Assembly (NCBI GenBank): GCA_033794685.1
Contig: JARAYZ010000008.1
From: Lentzea sp033794685
Lineage (GTDB): Bacteria; Actinomycetota; Actinomycetes; Mycobacteriales; Pseudonocardiaceae
Reading direction: 5' to 3' (one strand)
Length of the DNA: 64,000 nucleotides
The notes under the pieces are model-generated. The model had not been told where the DNA came from. It made no database searches and saw only the letters and a list, made by a program, of their open reading frames with translations. Of the stretch, positions 7,017 to 15,031 are shown in pieces (positions within the stretch are counted from its first letter, which is position 1; every line of letters begins with the position of its first letter). The position numbers and the translations under genes are program-made.

Positions 7017-7883
7017 GTGCGTTGGGCTCTGATCCTCTTCTTCGTGGCGGCTGTCTTCGTCGTGCCGGAGGCGTCGCCGTGCCTTGCGCACGGCAAGCCC
7101 GCGGCTGATATATCGCGTGGCCCCGACGTGCTGGACACCGGCGAGGGCTCGCTGGATCCCGGCGACGCCGACACAGCGGATACCACCTCGGCGATATCCA
7201 ATATATCAGCCACTGATATATTGGATATCGCTGCTGCGGGCGGCACGTCCGACGTCGGCATCGCGGTGCTGGACCTGAAGACGAACCAGGTCGTGTCGGA
7301 GCAGGGCGACCAGCCGTTCTACTCGGCGTCGCTGTCGAAGCTGATCCTCGCCGTGGACGCGTTGCAGCAGCAGCTGTCCGACGAGGACCAGGACCTGATC
7401 CACCGTGCGTTGAGCGCGAGCGACGACAACGCCATGGACGTCCTGTGGACGAGGTTCGACGGCATGGACGCCATCGGCCGCGTGGCAGCCGAAGCGGGAC
7501 TTACAGGTACTCACGCCCCTGACGACCCCTCACAGTGGGGAGAGGTCGTCATCACCGCGAACGACATGGTGCGGCTCTACCACTACATCCTCGGCTCGCC
7601 GGAGCGCGACACGATCGTCGCGGCGCTGTCGTCCGCCCCTGCCACCGCCGCCGACGGCTTCGACCAGGCGTTCGGCCTGCTCGGCATCACCGGCGTCTAC
7701 GCCAAGCAGGGCTGGATGTACTACCTGCCGAGCGACGTCTACCTGCACAGCGCGGGCGTGCTCGACAACCGCTACGCCGTCGCCGTGCTCACCACGAGCC
7801 CGACGGGTTCGTGGACCACGGCCAGGCAGTCGATCAACGCCGTCGCCACGGCCGTCCTCGGGAAGCTGGGCGTCAACGGCTGA
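7017..7883 (+). CDS. Secreted serine hydrolase, class A beta-lactamase/PBP-like
   Basis: 288 residues from a GTG with poor Shine-Dalgarno. Signal peptide RWALILFFVAAVFVVPEASPCLA, an acidic linker, then a penicillin-recognising fold: FYSASLSKLILAVDALQQ carries the S-x-x-K motif (S105, K108) and ALSASDDNAMD the SDN-type motif. Related actinomycete proteins bind or cut peptidoglycan-type peptides; beta-lactamase activity is not implied, because the third KTG motif is not obvious. Residues 59-72 of the linker are encoded by a perfect AT-rich inverted repeat (separate entry). Overlaps the convergent membrane-protein gene by 11 bases. Confidence 0.8.
   Translation: MRWALILFFVAAVFVVPEASPCLAHGKPAADISRGPDVLDTGEGSLDPGDADTADTTSAISNISATDILDIAAAGGTSDVGIAVLDLKTNQVVSEQGDQPFYSASLSKLILAVDALQQQLSDEDQDLIHRALSASDDNAMDVLWTRFDGMDAIGRVAAEAGLTGTHAPDDPSQWGEVVITANDMVRLYHYILGSPERDTIVAALSSAPATAADGFDQAFGLLGITGVYAKQGWMYYLPSDVYLHSAGVLDNRYAVAVLTTSPTGSWTTARQSINAVATAVLGKLGVNG
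7191..7231. repeat. Perfect 19-bp inverted repeat, AT-rich, inside the serine hydrolase gene
   Basis: Left arm GCGATATCCAATATATCAG (7191-7209), 3-base spacer CCA, right arm CTGATATATTGGATATCGC (7213-7231). All 19 pairs match. The composition is far below the GC content of the flanking gene. A related half-site, CTGATATATCGCG, occurs about 110 bases upstream near 7104-7116 in the same linker. In frame it encodes AISNISATDILDIA, so it does not interrupt the protein. Confidence 0.95.
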
Positions 7884-8688
7884 CCTTCCCGGCCTCACGC
7901 CACGGCCGCTCCCACTCGCCGGTGAACTCGCGCATCACGAGGATCGCGACCACCAGCAGCACGACGGCCCCGAACGCCAGCACCCCGAACAACGTCCCCG
8001 CGGGACCTGTCGTGGACGAGAAGTCGAACACGGCGATCCCGCCGGCGGCGGGGACGACGACGTAGTTGCCGGCGTTGCGGCGGCGAGCTGAATGCACGTC
8101 AGTCACGCTGGCCAGCCGCACCCCGAGCAGCACCGGCATCAGCGTCACCAGCAGGCCGACGACCAGCACGATCACCTGGTGCTCGGTCGCGACCGCCGCC
8201 ACCGCCACCACACCGGCCGACAGCGCGAGCCCGACCGTGATCAGCACCGTGGCGAGCACGCGGATCCGTTGGGCCGGCGCGCCCTCACCGGAGTCCGGCA
8301 CGAGTTCGTGCACGACGAAGCTCCGCCGCACGACGATCACCAGCGCCGCGACGACCGGCACCGCGAGCACCAGCACGACCCCCGCCGCGAAGGTGCCCGG
8401 CTTCCCGACGGGTTCGACGCCGAAGCCGAACCAGTAGAACGGGAAGAAGAGCACCAGCGCGGCCCCTTCGAGCACCACGAACACGTGCCGCAGCCGGGAA
8501 GCCGACTCCGCGTCGGTCAACCGCATCGCCACGACCCCGCCCGCCACCGCGCACGAGCACACCAGCCCGCCGCTCACCGCGGACGCCAGCAGCACCTGCG
8601 GGTTCGCCACATCTGCCACCGCGGCGAACACCGCCACCCAGGCGAGCAGCACCACCCCCGCCACCACCTGCCCCCGCTTCCCCCTCAT
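7873..8688 (-). CDS. Polytopic membrane protein of unknown function
   Basis: 271 residues with about seven or eight hydrophobic segments: VVAGVVLLAWVAVFAAVAD, LASAVSGGLVCSCAVAGGVV, VFVVLEGAALVLFFPFYWF, FAAGVVLVLAVPVVAALVIV, VLATVLITVGLALSAGVVAV, VIVLVVGLLVTLMPVLLGV and TLFGVLAFGAVVLLVVAILV. The segment AGGVVAMRLTDAESASRL resembles AGVVLMRVTDLRAGYRS in the protein at 9160-10026, so the two are probably distant paralogues. No transport or enzyme motif is seen. Overlaps the plus-strand serine hydrolase tail-to-tail. Confidence 0.7.
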   Translation of the reverse strand: MRGKRGQVVAGVVLLAWVAVFAAVADVANPQVLLASAVSGGLVCSCAVAGGVVAMRLTDAESASRLRHVFVVLEGAALVLFFPFYWFGFGVEPVGKPGTFAAGVVLVLAVPVVAALVIVVRRSFVVHELVPDSGEGAPAQRIRVLATVLITVGLALSAGVVAVAAVATEHQVIVLVVGLLVTLMPVLLGVRLASVTDVHSARRRNAGNYVVVPAAGGIAVFDFSSTTGPAGTLFGVLAFGAVVLLVVAILVMREFTGEWERPWREAGKVSR

Positions 8689-8722
8689 GCCTAGGACACG
8701 CGAGAGAGCCCGATCATGTTGC

Positions 8723-9163
8723 TCAGAGACCGAACTTCTCCAGGGCGTCGTCTCCCCGCCGGCTGCGCTTGACGCTCTGGTCCACCAGCGCCGCGACGAA
8801 CGTCGTGGCGCCCGTCGACGCCACCACGGCCACCGTGAAGACGACCGAACTCAGGCTCGTCAGCAGGCCGTCCACCTCGGGGTAGTCCGTGTAGAGGGTC
8901 TCCAGCGCGATGAACCCCGTGACGAACGGGACGAGGATCCAGAACCGGAGCACCTTGGCCAGCCGCGGCAGGTCCGGTACCTGGACCACGACCACTCCCA
9001 CGGCCGCGCAGCCGAGTGTCGACAGAACACCCTGCCCCGCGATCAGGACGCGGATGAAGTCGTACAGCGGCAGCGTCATCCCCGCGACGAACGCGGCAAG
9101 CGCCAGTCCCGGCCCGGCCGAGACGAGCACGACGCCGAACTGCTTGATCTCCTGCTGGTTCAT
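8723..9163 (-). CDS. Small polytopic membrane protein (146 aa)
   Basis: From the ATG at 9163 (MNQQEIKQFGVVLVSAGPGLAL). Four predicted membrane segments: VVLVSAGPGLALAAFVAGM, VLSTLGCAAVGVVVVQV, VLRFWILVPFVTGFIALE and VVFTVAVVASTGATTFVAAL, ending in a basic tail (VKRSRRGDDALEKFGL). The start codon overlaps the upstream stop by 4 bases (ATGA), so it is translationally coupled to the 288-residue membrane protein; the pair probably forms one membrane complex. No family recognised. Confidence 0.7.
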   Translation of the reverse strand: MNQQEIKQFGVVLVSAGPGLALAAFVAGMTLPLYDFIRVLIAGQGVLSTLGCAAVGVVVVQVPDLPRLAKVLRFWILVPFVTGFIALETLYTDYPEVDGLLTSLSSVVFTVAVVASTGATTFVAALVDQSVKRSRRGDDALEKFGL

Positions 9164-10026
9164 CGCGCCACCTGCCCGTCCGGCCACCGGAAGCTGGGTG
9201 GGAGAACGCCGTTGTGCCCGAGGAAGCGACAGAGCCGGTACATGACCAGACCACTGACGCACACTGCCGCGACGAACTGCGACAGGTACACGATCCCGCC
9301 GGCCGCGGAGTGCGTCAGCAGCACGTACCCGAAGGGCTGCATGACGACCATGGACACCAGCGCGGCCAGCAGCAGGCCGAGCACCACCGGAAGACTCCGG
9401 TAGCCCGCGCGCAGGTCCGTCACCCGCATCAGCACCACGCCCGCGACGACAGCGCTCCCGGCCACGGCCACACCGAGCACGGTGCCCGGCACCGAAGCGG
9501 CCACGAGCAGCGACGTCACCACGAGTCCCGCGCCGAGCAGACCGCCGAGCACCATGCTCGCCGTTCCCCACCGCCGCAACCCGCCGACGTCCACGGACCT
9601 CGTCCGCAGTTCGTCCGGATCGAGCCGGAGCGCGACCACCAGGGGCGCCGACGTCGTCAGCACGACCGAGAAGAGCGCGATCACGAAGAACGCCACGGTG
9701 CTCGTGGTGACCGGCGTTTCCGGGTGCGTGACGTACCGGTCCCACACGTTGGCGGTGGCGACGAGGGTGAACGTCAGCGAAAAACCGGTGGAGACCTTGA
9801 GGCGACGCCACACCTGGTGCTCGTTCGACCGGAGGAAGACCACCCCGATGCGCAGCGGCCCGAACCCGACCGCCACCACGGCCACCCACACGTACCAGGT
9901 GGCGATTCCGGCCACTTCCAGAGTCAGCACGGCGGCGACCATTCCGGCCACCAGTGCCACTCCGGCGCCCGTCAACACGGCGCCGACCCGTCTCAGTCGC
10001 TGTGCGTGCACGCACCCATCACGCAC
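9160..10026 (-). CDS. Polytopic membrane protein of unknown function
   Basis: 288 residues with about eight hydrophobic segments, for example VGAVLTGAGVALVAGMVAAVL, TWYVWVAVVAVGFGPLRIGVV, VAFFVIALFSVVLTTSAPLVV, VLGVAVAGSAVVAGVVLMRV and LPVVLGLLLAALVSMVVM. The loop VFLRSNEHQVWRRLKVSTGF and the segment VVLMRVTDLRAGYRS recall the 271-residue protein downstream. No catalytic or transporter signature. First gene of the coupled pair; the glyS terminator lies 34 bases upstream of its start, so it has its own promoter. Confidence 0.7.
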   Translation of the reverse strand: MRDGCVHAQRLRRVGAVLTGAGVALVAGMVAAVLTLEVAGIATWYVWVAVVAVGFGPLRIGVVFLRSNEHQVWRRLKVSTGFSLTFTLVATANVWDRYVTHPETPVTTSTVAFFVIALFSVVLTTSAPLVVALRLDPDELRTRSVDVGGLRRWGTASMVLGGLLGAGLVVTSLLVAASVPGTVLGVAVAGSAVVAGVVLMRVTDLRAGYRSLPVVLGLLLAALVSMVVMQPFGYVLLTHSAAGGIVYLSQFVAAVCVSGLVMYRLCRFLGHNGVLPPSFRWPDGQVAR

Positions 10027-10059
10027 CAGCGGGGCGTTCTGTTGCCTCGAGAACGAAAA

Positions 10060-10087
10060 CGGGCCCGGCGGAACACCGCCGGGCCCG
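10060..10087 (-). terminator. Rho-independent terminator of glyS
   Basis: A 12-bp perfect stem (CGGGCCCGGCGG with CCGCCGGGCCCG) around the loop AACA, followed on the minus strand by GTTTTCGTTC. It lies 13 bases after the glyS stop. Confidence 0.85.
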
Positions 10088-10100
10088 AATCTCCTGAGAA

Positions 10101-11498
10101 CTAGCAGCCGATGAGGCGCGCCGCGAGGTACGACTCCAGCTGGTCCATCGCCACGCGCTCCTGCGACATCGTGTCGCGCTCCCGCACCGTCACGGCGAGG
10201 TCGGTGAGCGTGTCGAAGTCGACCGTCACGCAGAACGGCGTGCCGATCTCGTCCTGGCGGCGGTAGCGGCGGCCGATGGCGCCGGCGTCGTCGAAGTCGA
10301 CGTTCCAGTTGCGGCGCAGGGCCGTCGCGAGGTCGCGGGCCTTGGGCGACAGGTCGGCGTTGCGCGAGAGCGGCAGCACCGCGACCTTGACCGGCGCGAG
10401 CCTGCGGTCGAGCTTCAGCACGACGCGCTTGTCCACGCCGCCCTTGGCATTCGGGGCCTCGTCCTCGGTGTAGGCCTCCAGCAGGAACGCCATCATCGGG
10501 CGGCCGACACCGGCCGCGGGCTCGATGACGAACGGCTTGAAGCGCGAGTTCGTGGCCTGGTCGAAGTACGACAGGTCGACGCCTGAGTGGTTCGAGTGCG
10601 TCGTGAGGTCGAAGTCGGTGCGGTTCGCGATGCCCTCGAGCTCACCCCACTCCTGGCCGCCGAACTGGAAGCGGTACTCGACGTCGACCGTCCGCTTCGA
10701 GTAGTGCGACAGCTTCTCCTTCGGGTGCTCGTAGTGACGCAGGTTCTCCTTGGAGATGCCCAGGTCCGTGTACCAGCGGGTGCGCTCGTCGATCCAGTAC
10801 TGGTGCCATTCCTCGTCCGTGCCCGGCTCGACGAAGAACTCCATCTCCATCTGCTCGAACTCGCGGGTGCGGAAGATGAAGTTGCCCGGCGTGATCTCGT
10901 TGCGGAACGACTTGCCGATCTGGCCGATGCCGAACGGCGGCTTCTTGCGCGACGTCGTCTGCACGTTCAGGAAGTTCGTGAAGATGCCCTGCGCGGTCTC
11001 GGGGCGCAGGTAGTGCAGGCCCTCCTCGGTCTCGATCGGACCGAGGTGCGTCTTGAGCAGGCCGTTGAACATCTTCGGCTCGGTGTAGGTGCCGCGCACG
11101 CCGCAGTTGGGGCACGGCACGTCGGAGACGTCGCCCTCGGCGACCTCCTTGCCGGTGCGCTCCGCGTACTCCTCGGACAGCGTGTCCGCGCGGAACCGCT
11201 TGTGGCACGACTCGCACTCGACGAGCGGGTCGACGAACGCCTCGACGTGACCGGAGGCGACCCACACGTCACGCGGCAGGATGACCGACGAGTCGAGGCC
11301 CACGACGTCCTCACGGCCGCGGACCATGAAGTTCCACCACTGGCGCTTGATGTTGTCCTTGAGCTCGACGCCGAGAGGTCCGTAGTCCCATGCCGAGCGG
11401 GTACCGCCGTAGATCTCCCCGCACGGGTAGACGAACCCCCTGCGCTTGCAGAGGCTGACAACGGTCTCGATGCGATCGGCGGGCAAGGGGAACTCCAT
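10101..11498 (-). CDS. glyS: Glycine--tRNA ligase (class II, homodimeric type)
   Basis: 465 residues, standard for the alpha2 GlyRS of actinobacteria. It charges tRNA-Gly. Visible: VVSLCKRRGFVYPCGEIYGG and SAWDYGPLGVELKDNIKRQWW near the N-terminus, a zinc-binding insertion with ECESCHKRFRADTL and VPCPNCGVRG (C-x2-C pairs), motif 2 FRNEITPGNFIFRTREFEQME, and the C-terminal anticodon-binding domain starting near KVAVLPLSRN. Monocistronic, with its own terminator. In Mycobacterium the same gene adjoins the smtB-zur pair, as here. Confidence 0.97.
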   Translation of the reverse strand: MEFPLPADRIETVVSLCKRRGFVYPCGEIYGGTRSAWDYGPLGVELKDNIKRQWWNFMVRGREDVVGLDSSVILPRDVWVASGHVEAFVDPLVECESCHKRFRADTLSEEYAERTGKEVAEGDVSDVPCPNCGVRGTYTEPKMFNGLLKTHLGPIETEEGLHYLRPETAQGIFTNFLNVQTTSRKKPPFGIGQIGKSFRNEITPGNFIFRTREFEQMEMEFFVEPGTDEEWHQYWIDERTRWYTDLGISKENLRHYEHPKEKLSHYSKRTVDVEYRFQFGGQEWGELEGIANRTDFDLTTHSNHSGVDLSYFDQATNSRFKPFVIEPAAGVGRPMMAFLLEAYTEDEAPNAKGGVDKRVVLKLDRRLAPVKVAVLPLSRNADLSPKARDLATALRRNWNVDFDDAGAIGRRYRRQDEIGTPFCVTVDFDTLTDLAVTVRERDTMSQERVAMDQLESYLAARLIGC

Positions 11499-11579
11499 CG
11501 GGGGAATGCGAATCGGGGGCTCAAGCCTAGCCCGTCACTTCACGCCCCGAACGAGCGACCGGAGCCCTACCCTGCATCA

Positions 11580-12257
11580 ATGGAAGACCGGCTGCGAGAG
11601 CTGTGGGACTTCGCCGACCTGGACGGCACGGAGGCGAGGTTCCGCGCGTTCCTGGGTGACGTGGAGACGGACGACGAGCGCGCGGAGGTGCTGACCCAGC
11701 TCGCCCGCGTCGAGGGCCTGCGCGAGGACTTCGCCGCGGGTCACGTCCTGGTCGACGAGGCGGAGGTGCTCGTCGCGCCCGACTCGACGGGCCGGGTGCG
11801 GGCGTTGCTCGAACGCGGCAGGCTGCACCGCTCCGCCGGCGATCCGGAGGCCGCGCAACCGCTGTTCGTGGCGGCCTTCATCCTGGCGAAGACCCGAGGA
11901 GACCTCTCCCTCGCCGTCGACGCCGCGCACATGGCGTCGCTGGTCGACGACCCGGAGAAGTGGACCAGGCAGGGCCTCGAGCTCGTCGTGGCGAACCCGG
12001 CGCTGGTGCGCTGGCTCGGCCCGCTGCACAACAACCTCGGCTGGTTCTACTTCGAGAACGGCCGCTTCGGCGAGGCGCTGGAGGCGTTCGAGAAGACTCC
12101 GGAGGCGTACGCGCAGAGCGGCAGGGCCAAGACGCTGCGCGCGCTGGGCCGCACCGAGGAGGCCGCCGAGGCCGCACGCAGGGCGTTGGAGCTCCTGCCC
12201 CACGACTCGCAGGACGAGTGGGTCACGGAGATGCGGGCTATCGCCGAGGGGTCGTAG
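11580..12257 (+). CDS. Tetratricopeptide repeat protein
   Basis: 225 residues, MEDRLRELWDFADLDGTEARF at the start. Helical repeats include GRVRALLERGRLHRSAGDPEAAQPLFVAA, PLHNNLGWFYFENGRFGEALEAFEKT and GRAKTLRALGRTEEAAEAARRALEL, the TPR pattern of paired amphipathic helices used as protein scaffolds. Nothing enzymatic is seen. A TACCCT element 7 bases before the ATG suggests a near-leaderless transcript. Divergent from glyS; overlaps the monooxygenase-like gene by 20 bases tail-to-tail. Confidence 0.82.
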   Translation: MEDRLRELWDFADLDGTEARFRAFLGDVETDDERAEVLTQLARVEGLREDFAAGHVLVDEAEVLVAPDSTGRVRALLERGRLHRSAGDPEAAQPLFVAAFILAKTRGDLSLAVDAAHMASLVDDPEKWTRQGLELVVANPALVRWLGPLHNNLGWFYFENGRFGEALEAFEKTPEAYAQSGRAKTLRALGRTEEAAEAARRALELLPHDSQDEWVTEMRAIAEGS

Positions 12258-12615
12258 GTCCCGCGGCCTCGCCGAGCCGCACCGTGAACGCGTCCTCGGC
12301 GAGCACGCTCGTGTGCGTCTCGACCTCACCGCCGGCGCTGGTCAGCGTCGGCTCGTACATCGCGGGCTCGTCCGTGAGCGCCTCGGACAGCAACGGGATG
12401 ACGTGTTCGCGCACGGGGAACGGCGACATCGCGCGCCGATAAGCCACCACGGACTCGAACTCGACCGTCAGCACCCAGCGGTCGTCCTCGTCGGTCGACC
12501 GCGCCAGCGTCCCCTTGTGGCACCCCGGCTGGGCCGTCAGCAGCTTCAGCGCCTGGTCGACGCGCGCGGTGAACGACTCGGGATCGGATACGCGGAAACG
12601 GCACACCAGCAGCAC
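12238..12615 (-). CDS. Antibiotic biosynthesis monooxygenase (ABM)-type dimeric alpha/beta-barrel protein
   Basis: 125 residues. MLLVCRFRVSDPESFTARVDQALKLL and GCHKGTLARSTDEDDRWVLTVEFESVVAYRRAM match the small ferredoxin-like ABM fold in spacing and hydrophobic pattern. Members include cofactor-free quinone oxygenases and many of unknown function; no pathway neighbour points to a substrate here. It is divergently transcribed from the small membrane protein at 12633 with only 17 bases between starts, so they share a promoter region. Confidence 0.7.
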   Translation of the reverse strand: MLLVCRFRVSDPESFTARVDQALKLLTAQPGCHKGTLARSTDEDDRWVLTVEFESVVAYRRAMSPFPVREHVIPLLSEALTDEPAMYEPTLTSAGGEVETHTSVLAEDAFTVRLGEAAGPTTPRR

Positions 12616-12632
12616 GGTGCAAGGATGGCACG

Positions 12633-12911
12633 GTGACCTCCAAGCGCCCTCTCCTGCCCGGCGACGGCCCCCTGGCGCGCGTCCGCCCCGTCGTGGCGTT
12701 CCTGCTCGTGCTCGGTCTGTTCGTCACCGGCGTGCTGGTCGGCGGCACCCTCGGCGCGGTGCTGCTCGGCGTGCTGATCCTGGGCGCCACTGTGCTCCTG
12801 GCAGCCACCTGGAAGGTTCTTTCCCCAGCTCACCGCACATTGCGCGTGGTGGTCCTGCTGGTACTGCTCATCATCACCGTAGAATTGGTTGTGAAAATCC
12901 CTACCAGGTGA
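12633..12911 (+). CDS. Small membrane protein (92 aa; DUF6703-like)
   Basis: GTG start; basic N-terminus MTSKRPLLPGDGPLARVRP, then hydrophobic segments VVAFLLVLGLFVTGVLVGG, VLLGVLILGATVLLAATW and VVVLLVLLIITVELVVKI. The layout and the place between glyS and the zinc regulators fit the DUF6703 family of actinobacterial membrane proteins; the assignment is from memory of the pattern. Function unknown. It ends 11 bases before the ArsR-family start and is probably co-transcribed with it. Confidence 0.68.
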   Translation: MTSKRPLLPGDGPLARVRPVVAFLLVLGLFVTGVLVGGTLGAVLLGVLILGATVLLAATWKVLSPAHRTLRVVVLLVLLIITVELVVKIPTR

Positions 12912-12922
12912 GGTGCGCCGCC

Positions 12923-13273
12923 ATGACCGCTCAACTGCACGGCGAGCACTCCCCCGAACGCGACGCCCCCGCGCCCGCGGCACCCCGCTCCGCGCACACC
13001 CTCGCCGAGGCCGGCGACCTGCTGCGAGCGCTGGCCGCCCCGGTCCGCATCGCCATCGTGCTGCAACTGCGCGAACACGACCGCTGCGTGCACGAACTGG
13101 TCGAGGCGCTGGGGGTGGCGCAGCCGCTGATCAGCCAGCACCTGCGCGTGCTGAAGTCGGCGGGAGTGGTGCACGGCGAAAGACACGGCCGGGAGGTCGT
13201 GTACAGACTGGTGGACGAACACCTGGCGCACATCGTGGTGGACGCTGTGACGCACGTCGAGGAGAAGTTGTGA
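12923..13273 (+). CDS. ArsR/SmtB family metal-responsive transcriptional regulator
   Basis: 116 residues. A disordered N-terminus with His (MTAQLHGEHSPERDAP), then a winged helix-turn-helix: LLRALAAPVRIAIVLQLREHDRCVHELVEALGVAQPLISQHLRVLKSAGVVHGERHGREVVYRLVDEHLAHIVVDAV. The recognition helix is VAQPLISQHLRVL; C-terminal His residues (EHLAHIVVDAVTH) resemble the alpha-5 zinc ligands of SmtB. The stop overlaps the GTG of zur (GTGA). The pair corresponds to the smtB-zur operon of Mycobacterium, in which SmtB releases DNA when zinc is abundant; that mode here is inference. Confidence 0.9.
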   Translation: MTAQLHGEHSPERDAPAPAAPRSAHTLAEAGDLLRALAAPVRIAIVLQLREHDRCVHELVEALGVAQPLISQHLRVLKSAGVVHGERHGREVVYRLVDEHLAHIVVDAVTHVEEKL

Positions 13274-13668
13274 CCGGACTGAGGTCCACCAAGCAGCGCA
13301 CCGCGGTGTCGAACCTGCTCGACCAGCTCGACGACTTCCGCAGCGCCCAGGAACTGCACGAGGAACTACGTCGCCGCGGTGAGGGCATCGGCCTGACCAC
13401 GGTCTACCGCACCCTGCAGTCCCTCGCGGACGCGGGCCAGGTCGACGTCCTGCGCACCGACTCGGGTGAGGCGATCTACCGCCGTTGCTCGGCGCACCAC
13501 CACCATCACCTCGTGTGCCGCCATTGCGGCCGCACGGTCGAGGTGGAGGGTCCCGCGGTCGAGAAGTGGGCCGACCGGGTGGCGGCCGAGAACGGTTTCT
13601 CCGAGGTCAGCCACACCGTCGAGATCTTCGGAACGTGCGCTGAATGCACGGCGAAGGGTCTCAAGTAG
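13270..13668 (+). CDS. zur: Fur family zinc uptake regulator Zur
   Basis: 132 residues. N-terminal winged helix (RSTKQRTAVSNLLDQL, GIGLTTVYRTLQSLADAGQVDVL), then the metal-binding dimerisation domain: five histidines H76-H80, CRHCG (C83, C86) and CAEC (C123, C126) forming the structural zinc site. Zur represses zinc import genes when zinc-loaded. It is coupled to the ArsR-family gene by a 4-base overlap. The permease pair 1.4 kb downstream on the other strand may belong to metal metabolism. Confidence 0.93.
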   Translation: MTGLRSTKQRTAVSNLLDQLDDFRSAQELHEELRRRGEGIGLTTVYRTLQSLADAGQVDVLRTDSGEAIYRRCSAHHHHHLVCRHCGRTVEVEGPAVEKWADRVAAENGFSEVSHTVEIFGTCAECTAKGLK

Positions 13669-13678
13669 GAGGGCTGTC

Positions 13679-15031
13679 ATCAGCGACGAGGACGACGACC
13701 CGGCGTTGGACGACAGCGACGACGACCCCGCTGTCCGCAACAGCGTCGGCGACGGTGATCACGGCATCGTCGTGCAGGCGGGTCGTATCGAGAGCGTGCA
13801 CATGGGCTCTCCCGGCGACTCGGCGGCGGCCCTGGCGGACCCGATCATCGTCACGGTGTGGGTCCAGCCCTCGCTGACCTCGTTGTACGTGGATGACGAC
13901 CCGCCCAGGGAGATGGCGAGCAGCGGCGACGTCCACGTGATCCACGTGGAGGCGCGGACGACCCGGCCGGTCACGCTGCTCGGTCTGCGTCCCGTCGTGG
14001 TGTTCCGCCGGCCTCCACGCCGCGCCTGCGTGGAAGTGCGGACGGGCGCGATCGTCACACCACGGCCTTTCACGGCCGACTTCGACAGCGACCGCCCCCG
14101 AATCAAGGCGCTGCGTAAGGACTTCCCGTTCAGCGTCAACGCGACGACCGACGTCGAGCAGTTCCACTTCGTCCCGCACGTCAGCGGCACCGAGGTCGGC
14201 TGGCGGTTGGAGGTCGACTGGCTGGTCGCGGGCGTGCGCGGCACCACGGTGGTCGACGACGGCGGCGCGCCGTTCGAGATGTACCCGTCGGGGGTGCTGG
14301 CGGACGAGAGCGACCTGGACTGGGGTTGCGGCTTGTTCCGCCTGCCCGGTTGCCCGGCCGAACGGCTGGAGGCGCTGGGAATGCCGGTCACGAGTCCCCC
14401 GCCCGCCGAGGAGCGGCTGCAGGCGATCATCGACCACGCGGGCGACCACGAGCCGGAGTCGTTCCGGGCGCGGGTGCTGGACGTTCTGGACCACCTCAAC
14501 GCGTCCGGGCAGTCGGAACTCGGCGCCTCCGTCGCCCGCACCGTCCAGCGCGCCTGGGGTTCGGCGCTGGGCGGGAACCATCCCGACACCCTCGCCGTCG
14601 CGAATCGGCTCGCCGGGTACCTGCTTAAGCTCGGCGAGCGCCAGCAGGCCTACTTCCTGTTCGAGAGCACCTACCGGCGTCGCGCACGGGCTCTCGGGGA
14701 GGACGACCCGGGGACTTTGATCTCGGCAGCGAACCTGGCCCTGGTCATGACGCTGCTGCACGGGATCAGCGATCGCGTCCGGGAGCTCCGCGTCGACACG
14801 CTGCGCCGCAGCCGAGCGGTGCTCGGCGAAGACCACCGCGACACGCTGGTGGCGGCCGTCGACCTGGGCTACCTGCACCTGCTGGACGGCGGCCCCCACG
14901 CGGCCCGCACGGTGTTCACCGACGCGCTGCGCCGGGCCGAGTCCGCGCTCGGCCCGGAGGACCCCGTCACGCGCCGGGCCGCACAAGGGCTGGCCAAAGC
15001 TGTGGAGGCGATCGACGCCTACGACTCGTAG
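13679..15031 (+). CDS. TPR-containing protein with apparent ATC start
   Basis: About 450 residues. An acidic N-terminus (DEDDDPALDDSDDDPAVRNS) and GIVVQAGRIESVHMG, a segment common in actinomycete NB-ARC/TPR signalling proteins, then a beta-rich middle (about 50-230) and kinesin-light-chain-like TPRs (HPDTLAVANRLAGYLLKLG, DDPGTLISAANLALVM, HRDTLVAAVDLGYLHLL). No ATG, GTG or TTG lies at the 5' edge; an ideal AGGAGG at 13667-13672 sits 6 bases before ATC at 13679, so ATC is the most likely initiator. The alternative is TTG at 13706. No ATPase domain. Function unknown; 10 bases after zur. Confidence 0.72.
   Translation: MSDEDDDPALDDSDDDPAVRNSVGDGDHGIVVQAGRIESVHMGSPGDSAAALADPIIVTVWVQPSLTSLYVDDDPPREMASSGDVHVIHVEARTTRPVTLLGLRPVVVFRRPPRRACVEVRTGAIVTPRPFTADFDSDRPRIKALRKDFPFSVNATTDVEQFHFVPHVSGTEVGWRLEVDWLVAGVRGTTVVDDGGAPFEMYPSGVLADESDLDWGCGLFRLPGCPAERLEALGMPVTSPPPAEERLQAIIDHAGDHEPESFRARVLDVLDHLNASGQSELGASVARTVQRAWGSALGGNHPDTLAVANRLAGYLLKLGERQQAYFLFESTYRRRARALGEDDPGTLISAANLALVMTLLHGISDRVRELRVDTLRRSRAVLGEDHRDTLVAAVDLGYLHLLDGGPHAARTVFTDALRRAESALGPEDPVTRRAAQGLAKAVEAIDAYDS

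Noticed and set aside
12870..12922. Zur box upstream of the arsR-zur pair
   Set aside because: Only a half-site-like TGAAAAT is seen near 12890; no inverted partner.
13481..13515. His-run in Zur taken as a cloning-tag-like or repeat artefact
   Set aside because: Fur/Zur proteins naturally carry a His cluster at this position before CxxC.
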